From Pseudomonas triticifolii (GTDB lineage: Bacteria > Pseudomonadota > Gammaproteobacteria > Pseudomonadales > Pseudomonadaceae), in assembly GCF_014358015.1 (NCBI RefSeq), contig NZ_JACONV010000001.1, positions 1-64,000 of the forward strand: a DNA stretch of 64,000 nucleotides, in the 5' to 3' direction. Below are positions 54,392 through 62,752 of this stretch, in pieces; within the stretch, counting starts at the first letter, position 1, and every line of letters starts with the position of its first letter. Below the pieces are notes generated by a model. That model saw only the letters and a list, made by a program, of their open reading frames with translations. It did not search any database and was not told the DNA's origin. The position numbers and the translations under genes are program-made.

Positions 54392-55306
54392 TCAGGCGGA
54401 GCGCGTCATGGGGCGTCGGGCACGGGCCAGCGCCAGGTTGAGACGCCTGAGCAGGTTGTCCGGCGTTTCGTTGATGGCCATGACCACGGCGACACTGGCC
54501 GACAGGTGCAGCCGCTCACCCTGCAGTCGAGTCTTGTGCGCCAGGCTGGCAACCGCCTGTTGCAGTTCCAGCGCAATCAGTCTGGCCTGACTCTCGCCCG
54601 TATTGGGCAGCAGCACCACGAACCGATCGCCCGCCAGACGACAGAGCAAATCCTGACGTCGCAGGTTCAAGACCAACAGGTGGCTGAGCGCCGACAGCAC
54701 TTCATCACCCTCGGCATGGCCGTACGCATTATTGATGGCGCTGAAGTTATCGATGTCAACGGCGAGCAGTGACAGGGGTTGTTGTTCGGTCAGGCTGTCT
54801 TCCAGGCTCAGGACCAGCTGGCGCTTCAGGTAATCCGCACTGCCCAGCGGGGTGAGTTTGTCGTACAGACGATGCTCGCGAAAGCCGCGTTCGCGCTTCT
54901 CCATCTGCGCGTTGATCGCCAGTTGTTCGCGATGCCAGTGATAGATGCCAATGGTCAGCAGGATCAGGCCAACCGGCATCGGGCCGGACTCCAGCCAGTG
55001 ATCCCACTCGATCTCGCTGGGCAGGCGGATGAACTCGTCCAGTGCGTCGATCCACCACGAAAAGAACACACAGCTCAGGCCGATCGACAGGTAGTTCGTG
55101 ACCCGACCCGCAGGTCGACTCTTGAACACCAGAAACAGCCAGGCGAGGGACAACAGCGCCGAACCGCCTTCACCAAGGATGTCCAGCCACTTCCATTCGC
55201 TGAAATACTTGATGTCGCCGAAGGCCAGGAACGCCAGCAGGCCGAGATTAGACGCAATCAGCAGAACAGCGAGTTTCCAGCGGTGCGGTTGGATGATCCT
55301 GAACAT
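54392..55306 (-). CDS. Membrane protein with degenerate GGDEF domain
   Basis: A 304-residue protein with about four N-terminal membrane helices (LAVLLIASNLGLLAFLAFGD onwards) and a GGDEF-type domain from about residue 150. The catalytic signature is replaced by LAGDRF (AGDRF instead of GGDEF), so diguanylate cyclase activity is doubtful. The substrate-binding region IDNFSAINNAYGHAEGDEVL is otherwise conserved. I start it at 55306 (MFRIIQPHRWKLAVLL) because the 28 residues before are unlike the family. It is followed by the AraC gene. Confidence 0.85.
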   Translation of the reverse strand: MFRIIQPHRWKLAVLLIASNLGLLAFLAFGDIKYFSEWKWLDILGEGGSALLSLAWLFLVFKSRPAGRVTNYLSIGLSCVFFSWWIDALDEFIRLPSEIEWDHWLESGPMPVGLILLTIGIYHWHREQLAINAQMEKRERGFREHRLYDKLTPLGSADYLKRQLVLSLEDSLTEQQPLSLLAVDIDNFSAINNAYGHAEGDEVLSALSHLLVLNLRRQDLLCRLAGDRFVVLLPNTGESQARLIALELQQAVASLAHKTRLQGERLHLSASVAVVMAINETPDNLLRRLNLALARARRPMTRSA

Positions 55307-55606
55307 GGCTGGCGGTGCTCCTGAAGTGCTGACTGTCGGCCAGCAAAACAGATGCGCATGACACTTGCGTGACGGGCGACACCTGCGCAATAAGGTCGAA
55401 TCAGCTCATGCCCGTTGCGCAGTATTTTGTGCCGAGGCAGCAGGCTGCACGTCGCAAAGCCTGTGTTTTCAAGCGCTGCAAGCATCGTTACGGTCTTCCG
55501 GCAAGTCGCGCCGGGCACAGGGTGCGTTGTTTTTCGAGGTCAGATCAGCTCATTTCCCTATGAGTTGCCCCCTTGAAACCCTTCTTTGCTACGAATCTGC
55601 GCCCAT
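55307..55606. other. Intergenic region, no gene seen
   Basis: These 300 bp between divergent genes contain only overlapping short frames without family resemblance. They hold the promoter of the GGDEF-like/AraC operon. The Pho-box-like site of the phytase operon begins at 55607. Confidence 0.45.
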
Positions 55607-55624
55607 GTGTCACAGAAACGTCAT
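55607..55624 (+). promoter_or_regulatory. Pho-box-like site upstream of the phytate receptor operon
   Basis: GTGTCAC-AGAA-ACGTCAT forms two 7-mers separated by four bases, the layout of a PhoB box (two CTGTCAT-like repeats at 11-bp phasing), with good but imperfect matches. It is 76 bp before the receptor ATG; a loose -10-like element lies just downstream. PhoB control of a phytase operon would be sensible, but this is inference. Confidence 0.6.
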
Positions 55625-55700
55625 TGCGCGACTCTAGCTTGCGCCTCCAGTTGCCGGGCCGATTTGCCTGGGTCGTCGGGATTTCTGGGGGAGTATTCAC

Positions 55701-58217
55701 ATGTACATACGCCGCAGCAGGGCTCAACTGGTTGGCTTTACCTTCAGCGGGCTGGCATTGGCCATCGCCGGTGAACGCGTGCAGGCCGCCGACGTGGACG
55801 CCACCGAGCACGTTCAAGTGGTGGGGCAGGCGGCCAGTATCGACAACGCGCTCAAGGAACAGCGCAGCTCCGACAGCATCAAGAGTGTGGTGCATGCCGA
55901 CGGCGTGGCGCAGTTGCCTGACCAGAACGTTGCCGAAGCCGTGCAGCGCCTGCCAGGCATCAGCGTCGAGCGCGATCAGGGCGAAGGGCGTTTCGTGACC
56001 GTGCGCGGCCTGGCACCGGACCTCAACAGCGTGACCATCAATGGCACGCTGGTGCCCGCGCCGGAAAGCGGCCGACGTGCCGTGGCGCTGGATGTACTGC
56101 CGGCCGAACTGGTGCAGTCGCTGTCGGTGATCAAGACCCTCACGCCAGACATGGATGCCAACTCGCTGGGCGGCACGGTGGATGTCGAGAGCCTGTCGGC
56201 GTTCGATCACAAGGGCCTGTTCTATACAGGCAGCAGCGAAGCCAGTTATGACAAGAACACCCGCCAGACCAGCCCGAAGTTTTCCGGCGCGGCGAGCAAC
56301 CGGTTCAGCCTCGGCGACGGCATCGACAACTTCGGTGTGGCGGCTGCGTTGAGCTGGCAGAAACGCGATTTTGGTTCCGACAACGTGGAGACGGGCGGCG
56401 CCTGGGATGGGGCGCGTTTGCAAGAGTTCGAGCAACGCGATTACGACATCAGCCGCGAGCGCGCCGGTGGCGGCCTGAACTTCGATTACAAGCCCGACGA
56501 TGTCAGCAACTATTACCTGCGCACCCTGTACAGCCGTTTCAAGGACGATGAAGTCCGTACCACCAACGGTTTTGAGTTTGCCGATGCACAGGCCGCAGGC
56601 CAGACCGGCGACGCCGAAGGCACGCGTAAGCTCAAGGCGCGTACGGAGACCCAGGAGATTCAATCCTATGTGTTTGGTGGTCAGCGCATGCTCGGACTGT
56701 GGACCCTCAGCGGTCAGGCCGGTTACAGCGAGTCCAGTGAAGACAGTCCAGGCCACATCGCCGGGGCAACCTTCACCGGCAATGATGATTTCTCGAACAG
56801 CGGCTTTTACGACCGCGACAAACCACGGCCGATTGTCAGCTCTGCGTTCTACGATGATTCCAACTTCACACTGGACAAGGTCGATTGGGAGAAGCAGAAC
56901 ACCAAGGACACTGAGAAGAACCTGCGTCTGGACCTGGCCCGCGATTACGATGTGAAGGGCTACGCCTCGCAATTCAAGTTCGGTGGCAAGGTAAGCCGGC
57001 GTGACAAGACCAACGACCTGGAGGTCTGGAAGTATCAGGATTTCGGCGATCAAGGCCTCAGCGATGATCAACTGAGCCTGACGCAGTTTCAGAAAGGCAC
57101 GATCGACTACCGGCTTGGCAACTTCGGCAGCGGCATCAGTCCCGGCGCGGTCAAGGGCCTGATTGGTGGCCTGAATGCGGCAGACGCTTATGATCAGTCT
57201 GAATCCCGTGCCAACGATTTCGACATCAGCGAAGACATCAACGCCGGTTACTTCATGAACACGCTGGATGTGGACAAGTGGCGCTTCATCGCCGGGCTGC
57301 GCTATGAAGGCACCGAGATGAGCGCCAAAGGCACCGGCGTGCGCGACGGGCAGTTCGAGACCAGTGACACCCAGCGCCGTTATCACCACTGGCTGCCGGG
57401 CCTGCATGCGCGCTATCAGGTGGACAAGAACACTCAGGTGCGCGCCGCGTGGACCAAGACTGTGGTGCGTCCGACCTTCGGGCAACTGGCACCCGGTTTC
57501 GTGATCGATGACGACGAAGCCTCCTTCGGCAACCCGCAGCTCAAGCCGCTGGAATCCAGCAATCTGGACCTGGGTATCGAGCACTTCATGGGCCGTGCCG
57601 GTACGGTGTCGGCGTTCGTGTTCTACAAGGACATTCAGAACTTCGTCTACAACACCGACCTGGCCGGTACGGGCCAGTGGGCGAATTTCTCCGAAGCCAA
57701 CACCTTCGCCAATGGCGACAAGGCCAAGCTGTACGGACTTGAGCTGGCATATTCACAGAAGCTCGACTGGCTGCCTGCGCCCTGGAACGGTTTGCTGTTG
57801 GGCGCCAACGCCACCCTGAGCCGCTCCGATGCCAGCATCAACGGTTTCGACCAGAGCACCGGCACCAACCGCAAGCGCGATATCGACTTGCCGAGCCAGT
57901 CGAAAACCGTTGGTAACGTCATGCTCGGCTGGGAGAACGACAAGCTCAGTCTGCGTCTGTCGGCCAACTACAAATCGTCCTACCTCTACGAAATCGCCGC
58001 GATTGGCGACAAGGACCACGACCAGTACGTCGATGCGCAAACCTTCGTCGATTTCAGCGCCCGCTACTCGCTGACCAAAAACCTCAAGGTCAGCTTCGAG
58101 GCGCAGAACCTCACCGACCAGCCGTACTTCGTCTATAGCGGCCATCGCGCCTACAACGGCCAGTACGAAGAGTACGGCCCGACGTACAAGGTTGGCCTGA
58201 CCTTTACCCATTTCTGA
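55701..58217 (+). CDS. TonB-dependent receptor, likely phytate or inositol-phosphate associated
   Basis: An 838-residue outer-membrane receptor of the TIGR01782-type group. It has a signal peptide (residues 1-29), an early HVQVVG TonB-box-like segment, the plug domain (DQNVAEAVQRLPGISVERDQ, then FVTVRGLAPDLNSVTING; AELVQSLSVIKTLTPDMDAN) and a large barrel ending in VGLTFTHF. GGGGGAG lies eight bases upstream of the ATG. A beta-propeller phytase gene follows at once, then exbB, exbD and tonB. Pairing of such a receptor with a BPP phytase is known in other proteobacteria, so inositol phosphate or its metal complex is the probable cargo. Confidence 0.9.
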   Translation: MYIRRSRAQLVGFTFSGLALAIAGERVQAADVDATEHVQVVGQAASIDNALKEQRSSDSIKSVVHADGVAQLPDQNVAEAVQRLPGISVERDQGEGRFVTVRGLAPDLNSVTINGTLVPAPESGRRAVALDVLPAELVQSLSVIKTLTPDMDANSLGGTVDVESLSAFDHKGLFYTGSSEASYDKNTRQTSPKFSGAASNRFSLGDGIDNFGVAAALSWQKRDFGSDNVETGGAWDGARLQEFEQRDYDISRERAGGGLNFDYKPDDVSNYYLRTLYSRFKDDEVRTTNGFEFADAQAAGQTGDAEGTRKLKARTETQEIQSYVFGGQRMLGLWTLSGQAGYSESSEDSPGHIAGATFTGNDDFSNSGFYDRDKPRPIVSSAFYDDSNFTLDKVDWEKQNTKDTEKNLRLDLARDYDVKGYASQFKFGGKVSRRDKTNDLEVWKYQDFGDQGLSDDQLSLTQFQKGTIDYRLGNFGSGISPGAVKGLIGGLNAADAYDQSESRANDFDISEDINAGYFMNTLDVDKWRFIAGLRYEGTEMSAKGTGVRDGQFETSDTQRRYHHWLPGLHARYQVDKNTQVRAAWTKTVVRPTFGQLAPGFVIDDDEASFGNPQLKPLESSNLDLGIEHFMGRAGTVSAFVFYKDIQNFVYNTDLAGTGQWANFSEANTFANGDKAKLYGLELAYSQKLDWLPAPWNGLLLGANATLSRSDASINGFDQSTGTNRKRDIDLPSQSKTVGNVMLGWENDKLSLRLSANYKSSYLYEIAAIGDKDHDQYVDAQTFVDFSARYSLTKNLKVSFEAQNLTDQPYFVYSGHRAYNGQYEEYGPTYKVGLTFTHF

Positions 58218-58280
58218 TCGATTCGGCCGCGCCGTTGTAGTGGCGCGGCCGTGCGGGCTCATTCAAGGATTCGACCGTTG

Positions 58281-60203
58281 ATGATGATTTCGGTATTACC
58301 CAAAACCCTTTGCCTGACACTGCTCTCGGGCCTGATGGCCGCTGCCGCACAGGCCTCGCCACCGCTGGACCTGACCCTGACACGCTGGGCCGAAAACGAG
58401 CCGTTCAAGGCGCAGTCGCTGGCCTTCATACCGGGCAGCGAAGGCACGCAACGCCTGGCAGCGAGTATCAAGAACGGCCTGTTGCTGCTCGATGAGCAAG
58501 GCCTGCAACGGGCGCAACTGCAAGGTTCCTTTCAAGGACTGGACAGCCGCGCCTCAGGCTCGCAGGTGCTGGTCGCGACGCTGGACAATGCCCGGCAGCA
58601 GGCGATGCTGACCCGACTGAATGCCGACAGGCGCGGTTGGTCGAAGCCCGTTTATTTGCCCGCGCGCGACTATTCCGTAGCCGGTCTGTGCCTGTACCGC
58701 GACGAGGCCAGCAACCTTTTTGTCTTTCTGATCGGCGAAGAGGGCAAGGGCGAGCAGTGGCTGGTGGGCGCAGGTGATCAGCTCAGCGACACGCCACGGC
58801 TGGTGCGCAATCTGCCACTGCCGCCCAACGCCGAGTTCTGTCAGGTCGACGATACGGCGCATCAGTTGTATGTCAACGAGCAGAACCTCGGCTGGTGGAC
58901 CTACCCGGCGCACCCGGAGGCGGATGTCATGCGCCAGCCGGTCGCGTTGCGTGAGCCGTTCGGCGAGATCAAACAGGCTGCCGGAGCCATGGCCATCGTT
59001 CCCGGCGGCTTGCTGGCGCTGGACCCCAAGGGCAAAGCGCTGCACCTCTATCAGCAGCAGGCGCAGGGCTGGACGCCGGTGGGCGAACTGTCACTGATGA
59101 ACCTCAAGAAGCCCGAGGGTCTGTCGGTGAACCAGGGTAAGGAAGGGTTGCAACTGCTGGTCAATGACAACGACGGCGAGCGGCTCTATCAGGGCACGCT
59201 GGGCTGGACGCCAACGCCGGTTGCCGGACCGCCAGCGCTGCCAGTCGTAGCGCCAACCGCGCAGACCCAGCCGGTCGCACGCCAGGGCGATGCCGCCGAT
59301 GATCCGGCGATCTGGGTGCATCCACAGAAACCGGCGTTGAGCCGCGTACTGGGCACCAACAAGAAACAGGGCCTGCTGGCGTATGACCTTAGTGGTAAAC
59401 AGTTGCAATCGCTGCCGGTGGGGCGTTTGAACAACGTGGATGTGCGGCCCGGCTTCATGTTGGGCAAGCACAAGGTCGATCTGGCGGTAGCCAGCAACCG
59501 TGATCGCAATAGCCTGAGCCTGTTCAGCATCGACCGTTCAACGGGCGAGTTGCGCGAGGCGGGCGAGATCCCGACACCGCTGGCGGAAATCTACGGCGTC
59601 TGCCTGTTCAAGCCAGCCAGTGGCGAGCTGTATGCGTTCGCCAATGGCAAGGACGGCAGCTTTCTGCAATACCGCCTGAGCGCGCCGGACGGCAAGGCGC
59701 AGGGCGAGCTGGTGCGTCGCTTCAAGGTTGAAACCCAGCCGGAAGGCTGTGTGGCGGACGATCAGCGTCAACGTCTGTTCCTCGGTGAGGAAGACGTAGG
59801 CGTTTGGGAAGTGGACGCCCGTGCTGACCAGCCTGCAACCCTGTCCAGCGTGATCAAGGTCGGCGATGTGCTGCACGCAGACGTCGAGGGGCTGGCGTTT
59901 TATCAAAGCGAGCAGCACGACTATCTGGTGATTTCCAGCCAGGGCAATGACAGCTACGTGGTGGTCGATGCCGAGCCGCCGTATGCCCTGCGCGGCGCAT
60001 TTCGGGTCGGACTCAATGCGCAGGCCGGGCTAGACGGGACTTCTGAAACCGATGGCATCGAAGTGACTTCGACCCCTCTGGGCGGTGCCTGGAGCCGCGG
60101 CATGCTGGTTGTACAGGACGGCCGCAAACGCATGCCCGAGCAGGCGCAGAACTTCAAATTCGTACCTTGGGCCGATGTGGTGAAAACCCTGTCGCTGCCG
60201 TAA
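58281..60203 (+). CDS. Beta-propeller (3-)phytase, dual-domain
   Basis: A 640-residue exported protein with signal peptide (TLCLTLLSGLMAAAAQAS). It contains two beta-propeller phytase domains: an N-terminal one of about 290 residues that lacks many catalytic residues, and a complete C-terminal one from about 330. The catalytic core of the latter includes GDAADDPAIWVHPQKPALSR, LGTNKKQGLLAYDL, LNNVDVRPGF and VASNRDRNSLSLF, rich in calcium-ligand acids. It releases phosphate from phytate in the periplasm or outside. Start ATG at 58281 with AAGGA upstream; a GTG-started reading from 58251 is less likely. Confidence 0.9.
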   Translation: MMISVLPKTLCLTLLSGLMAAAAQASPPLDLTLTRWAENEPFKAQSLAFIPGSEGTQRLAASIKNGLLLLDEQGLQRAQLQGSFQGLDSRASGSQVLVATLDNARQQAMLTRLNADRRGWSKPVYLPARDYSVAGLCLYRDEASNLFVFLIGEEGKGEQWLVGAGDQLSDTPRLVRNLPLPPNAEFCQVDDTAHQLYVNEQNLGWWTYPAHPEADVMRQPVALREPFGEIKQAAGAMAIVPGGLLALDPKGKALHLYQQQAQGWTPVGELSLMNLKKPEGLSVNQGKEGLQLLVNDNDGERLYQGTLGWTPTPVAGPPALPVVAPTAQTQPVARQGDAADDPAIWVHPQKPALSRVLGTNKKQGLLAYDLSGKQLQSLPVGRLNNVDVRPGFMLGKHKVDLAVASNRDRNSLSLFSIDRSTGELREAGEIPTPLAEIYGVCLFKPASGELYAFANGKDGSFLQYRLSAPDGKAQGELVRRFKVETQPEGCVADDQRQRLFLGEEDVGVWEVDARADQPATLSSVIKVGDVLHADVEGLAFYQSEQHDYLVISSQGNDSYVVVDAEPPYALRGAFRVGLNAQAGLDGTSETDGIEVTSTPLGGAWSRGMLVVQDGRKRMPEQAQNFKFVPWADVVKTLSLP

Positions 60204-60290
60204 GTCGTTTGTCATCGAACGGTGATAGACAGTCGATTCATACCGCGTGCCGACCGCCATTGGCCGGCACTGCAAGACGAGGAAAACCTG

Positions 60291-60989
60291 ATGCACGCCA
60301 CCCTGGAACACATGACCCTGTGGAGCCTGATCAGCGATGCCAGTCTGCTGGTCAAGGCCGTGATGCTGACCTTGCTGCTGGCTTCGTTGCTCAGTTGGTA
60401 TCTGATCATCCAGCGCAGCCTGGCGCTGCGTCATTACGAGCGTACGCTGGACCGTTTTCAGCAGCGCTTTCGCAGTGAAGTTGACCTGGGACCGCTGTAT
60501 GCGGCACAGGACCAGGACGATGGCGTCGGGCAGGTGTTTCGCGCCGGTTATGCCGAGTACGTACAGCTCAAACAACGTCCCGATGCCGAGCCGGAAGCCG
60601 TGTTGTCAGGCGTCGAGCGTTCGTTGCAGGTGGCGATCAGCGAACAGGAGCTGCAACTGGAAAAGGGGCTGCAATTTCTCGCCACGGTCGGCTCGGTCAG
60701 CCCTTACATCGGCTTGTTCGGCACGGTCTGGGGCATCATGAACGCTTTCATCGGCCTGTCGCAGGTGCAGCAGGCCACGCTGTCTACGGTCGCGCCGGGC
60801 ATCGCCGAGGCGTTGATCGCCACGGCCATCGGTCTGTTCGCGGCGATTCCTGCGGTCATCGCCTATAACCGTTTTGCTGCGCGTGGCCATACGCTGGCGG
60901 CCCGTTACTACAGCTTCGGCAACGAATTGCAGGTGCGCCTGAACCGCGTTCTGCAGGCCGCGCCACGGACCATGGCCGCTGCGGCCTGA
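60291..60989 (+). CDS. exbB: ExbB/TolQ-type proton channel subunit
   Basis: A 232-residue inner-membrane protein with three helices. It has the ExbB/TolQ core (LQFLATVGSVSPYIGLFGTV, and IAEALIATAIGLFAAIPAVI), which forms the proton channel that powers TonB. The ATG at 60291 is preceded by AGGA. It sits 87 bp after the phytase gene and 9 bp before exbD, so it is part of the same operon and likely dedicated to the phytase receptor. Confidence 0.93.
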   Translation: MHATLEHMTLWSLISDASLLVKAVMLTLLLASLLSWYLIIQRSLALRHYERTLDRFQQRFRSEVDLGPLYAAQDQDDGVGQVFRAGYAEYVQLKQRPDAEPEAVLSGVERSLQVAISEQELQLEKGLQFLATVGSVSPYIGLFGTVWGIMNAFIGLSQVQQATLSTVAPGIAEALIATAIGLFAAIPAVIAYNRFAARGHTLAARYYSFGNELQVRLNRVLQAAPRTMAAAA

Positions 60990-60998
60990 GGATTTGCC

Positions 60999-61445
60999 AT
61001 GCTGGTCAAACCGCAACGCAAACACGGCCCGAAAGCCGAAATGAACGTGGTGCCTTACATCGACGTGATGCTGGTGCTGCTGGTGATCTTCATGGTCACG
61101 GCACCGATGCTGACGCAAGGCGTGAAGATTGAGTTGCCCAAGGTCGCCAGCGAAGCGCTTGCCAGTGATACCAAACAGCGCATCGTGACCCTGTCGGTCA
61201 AGGCAGAAGGTGGCTACTACTGGAACCTGGGAGAAACCGTCGACACCCATGCGCAGACCGACACTGCGGCCAGCCTTGAAGACATGCAGGGACGCATCGC
61301 GCAACTGGTGGCAGAGCGTGCGGATACCCAGGTGTTCATTCGAGCCGATGACAAGGCCGATTACGGGCGTGTCGTCGCTGCCATGTCGGCCTTGCAACGC
61401 AGCGGCGTCACGCAGTTGGGGCTGGTGACCGAGGCTCCGCAATGA
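60999..61445 (+). CDS. exbD: ExbD/TolR-type subunit
   Basis: A 148-residue protein with one N-terminal membrane helix (VVPYIDVMLVLLVIFMVTAP) containing the functional Asp of the ExbD/TolR family, then a periplasmic domain. The ribosome site TGAGGA precedes the ATG. Its stop overlaps the tonB start (ATGA). Confidence 0.93.
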   Translation: MLVKPQRKHGPKAEMNVVPYIDVMLVLLVIFMVTAPMLTQGVKIELPKVASEALASDTKQRIVTLSVKAEGGYYWNLGETVDTHAQTDTAASLEDMQGRIAQLVAERADTQVFIRADDKADYGRVVAAMSALQRSGVTQLGLVTEAPQ

Positions 61446-62311
61446 ACGCCATGATATCAATGCCCCTTCACTGGACTGAATCTCGCCCCGAGACTTTGAG
61501 CTGGCCCAAGGTACGCCGTCACGGGCTGGCGGTGGCGGTTGCATTGGCCCTGCACGGCGTCGTGCTGGCGGCATTGATGCAGGGCTGGGTTGCCGGGCAG
61601 AAACTGCCGGAGCCCGTGAAAACCCTGACCACGCAGTTGCTGATTTTGCCGCCTGCTCCGGCGCCTGTCGCGCCAGTGCCTGAGCCGGTTGTTGCGGTGG
61701 TTGAGCCTGCTCAGGCAGCGGTGCCTGTCGCAGAGCCTGCACCGATTGCCAAGCCAGTCGTCAAGCCGGTCGAAGTGCCCGCGCCGCAGCCGGACACGCA
61801 GCGTCAGGCGCGGCAGATCGAACAGGCTGCACTGGCACGCAAGCGGGTCGAGGAGCAGAAGCGTGACCTCGAGCAGCGCCGTAACGAGCAGCAGAAGAGG
61901 GCCGTTGAGCAACAGAAACTGGCCGAGCAACAACAGTTGCAGGACCAACAGCGCCTCGCCGAGCAACAGCGTCAGCAGGCAGAGCAGGCCAGGCAATCCG
62001 CCGAACGCGCTCGACAGTCACAACAGGCGGCGGCTGCCGACAGCAGTCAGTATCAGCCGCTGAGCAAGGAGGCCCCGGATTACCCTGAGCGTGCGCTGGA
62101 CAAGGGTATCGAAGGCGATTGCACGGTGATCTACGACGTCTCGCCCCAAGGGCGCGTCGTCAATCCGCAGGTGCAGGGCACTTGCCATCCGCTGTTCATG
62201 CGCCCGTCAGTGGCGGCTGCCGAGACGTTTCGCTATCAGCCACGCATCGTCGACGGCAAGCCGGTGACAGTGTCCGGGGTGAAGAACACGTTTCATTATC
62301 GGATCAAGTAA
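61442..62311 (+). CDS. tonB: TonB energy-transducing protein
   Basis: A 289-residue protein with a single N-terminal helix (GLAVAVALALHGVVLAALMQ, with the His typical of TonB), a Pro/Val/Glu-rich linker, a Gln/Arg/Glu-rich coiled-coil-like segment (residues about 120-200) and a C-terminal TonB domain. The domain includes YPERALDKGIEGDCTVIYDV and FRYQPRIVDGKPVTVSGVKN. It overlaps exbD. As the last gene of the receptor-phytase operon it is probably specific for that receptor. Confidence 0.92.
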   Translation: MNAMISMPLHWTESRPETLSWPKVRRHGLAVAVALALHGVVLAALMQGWVAGQKLPEPVKTLTTQLLILPPAPAPVAPVPEPVVAVVEPAQAAVPVAEPAPIAKPVVKPVEVPAPQPDTQRQARQIEQAALARKRVEEQKRDLEQRRNEQQKRAVEQQKLAEQQQLQDQQRLAEQQRQQAEQARQSAERARQSQQAAAADSSQYQPLSKEAPDYPERALDKGIEGDCTVIYDVSPQGRVVNPQVQGTCHPLFMRPSVAAAETFRYQPRIVDGKPVTVSGVKNTFHYRIK

Positions 62312-62400
62312 TGGAGCGGGCCATGCTGAGCAGCCATGTTGCAGACACACAGCTCCCGCCCAATTTGGTTTCTTCATTGGGTTACAGGTTGTTTGATAAG

Positions 62401-62534
62401 AAGCGGCTTGCCGACGATGAAATCATTTCAGTCGCTGATGGGGCTGCGCAGCAGCCCTTGATCGCATCTGATACACCGCATGCGCTGGCCTTGCTGCCGG
62501 TGCCCGGCAGATCGCCGGCAAGCCGCCTCCCACC
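62401..62534. repeat. Inverted REP-type pair after tonB
   Basis: One half, 62401-62420 (AAGCGGCTTGCCGACGATGA), faces the other at 62510-62534, which reads GATCGCCGGCAAGCCGCCTC followed by CCACC. The halves are of the same class as 2812-2901, with the first one slightly diverged. The rest of 62312-62752 shows no gene. The pair may protect the 3' end of the operon transcript. Confidence 0.8.
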
Positions 62535-62712
62535 GTTTGCACTGAGTCGGCAGACGGTACTTTGTCTGACGAGTGTCGGCTTCGCGAGGTCGTTCTTGAT
62601 AAGGTGAACGCGCCATATTCCGGTCTTGCGACGATTGACCGGAAAGGCGGGAGAGGTTGGCGCGCAGGGTGCTGTTTATCGTGTCAGGGCAGCCAGGGCG
62701 TCCCGTTTTTTA

Positions 62713-62740
62713 CGCATGCGCCGCGAAGACGGCGCATGCG
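62713..62740. terminator. Hairpin before the gapN stop
   Basis: Arms CGCATGCGCCG (62713-62723) and CGGCGCATGCG (62730-62740) pair perfectly around CGAAGA. It lies 13 bp past the stop of the minus-strand aldehyde dehydrogenase gene. On the minus strand it is followed by TAAAAAAC, so there is no U-run; it could be a weak terminator of that gene. Confidence 0.5.
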
Positions 62741-62752
62741 GGTATTAAGGCC

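Noticed and set aside
62713-62740. Strong intrinsic terminator of gapN
   Set aside because: The stem is good, but the following minus-strand bases are an A-run rather than a U-run, so it is listed only as a weak candidate.
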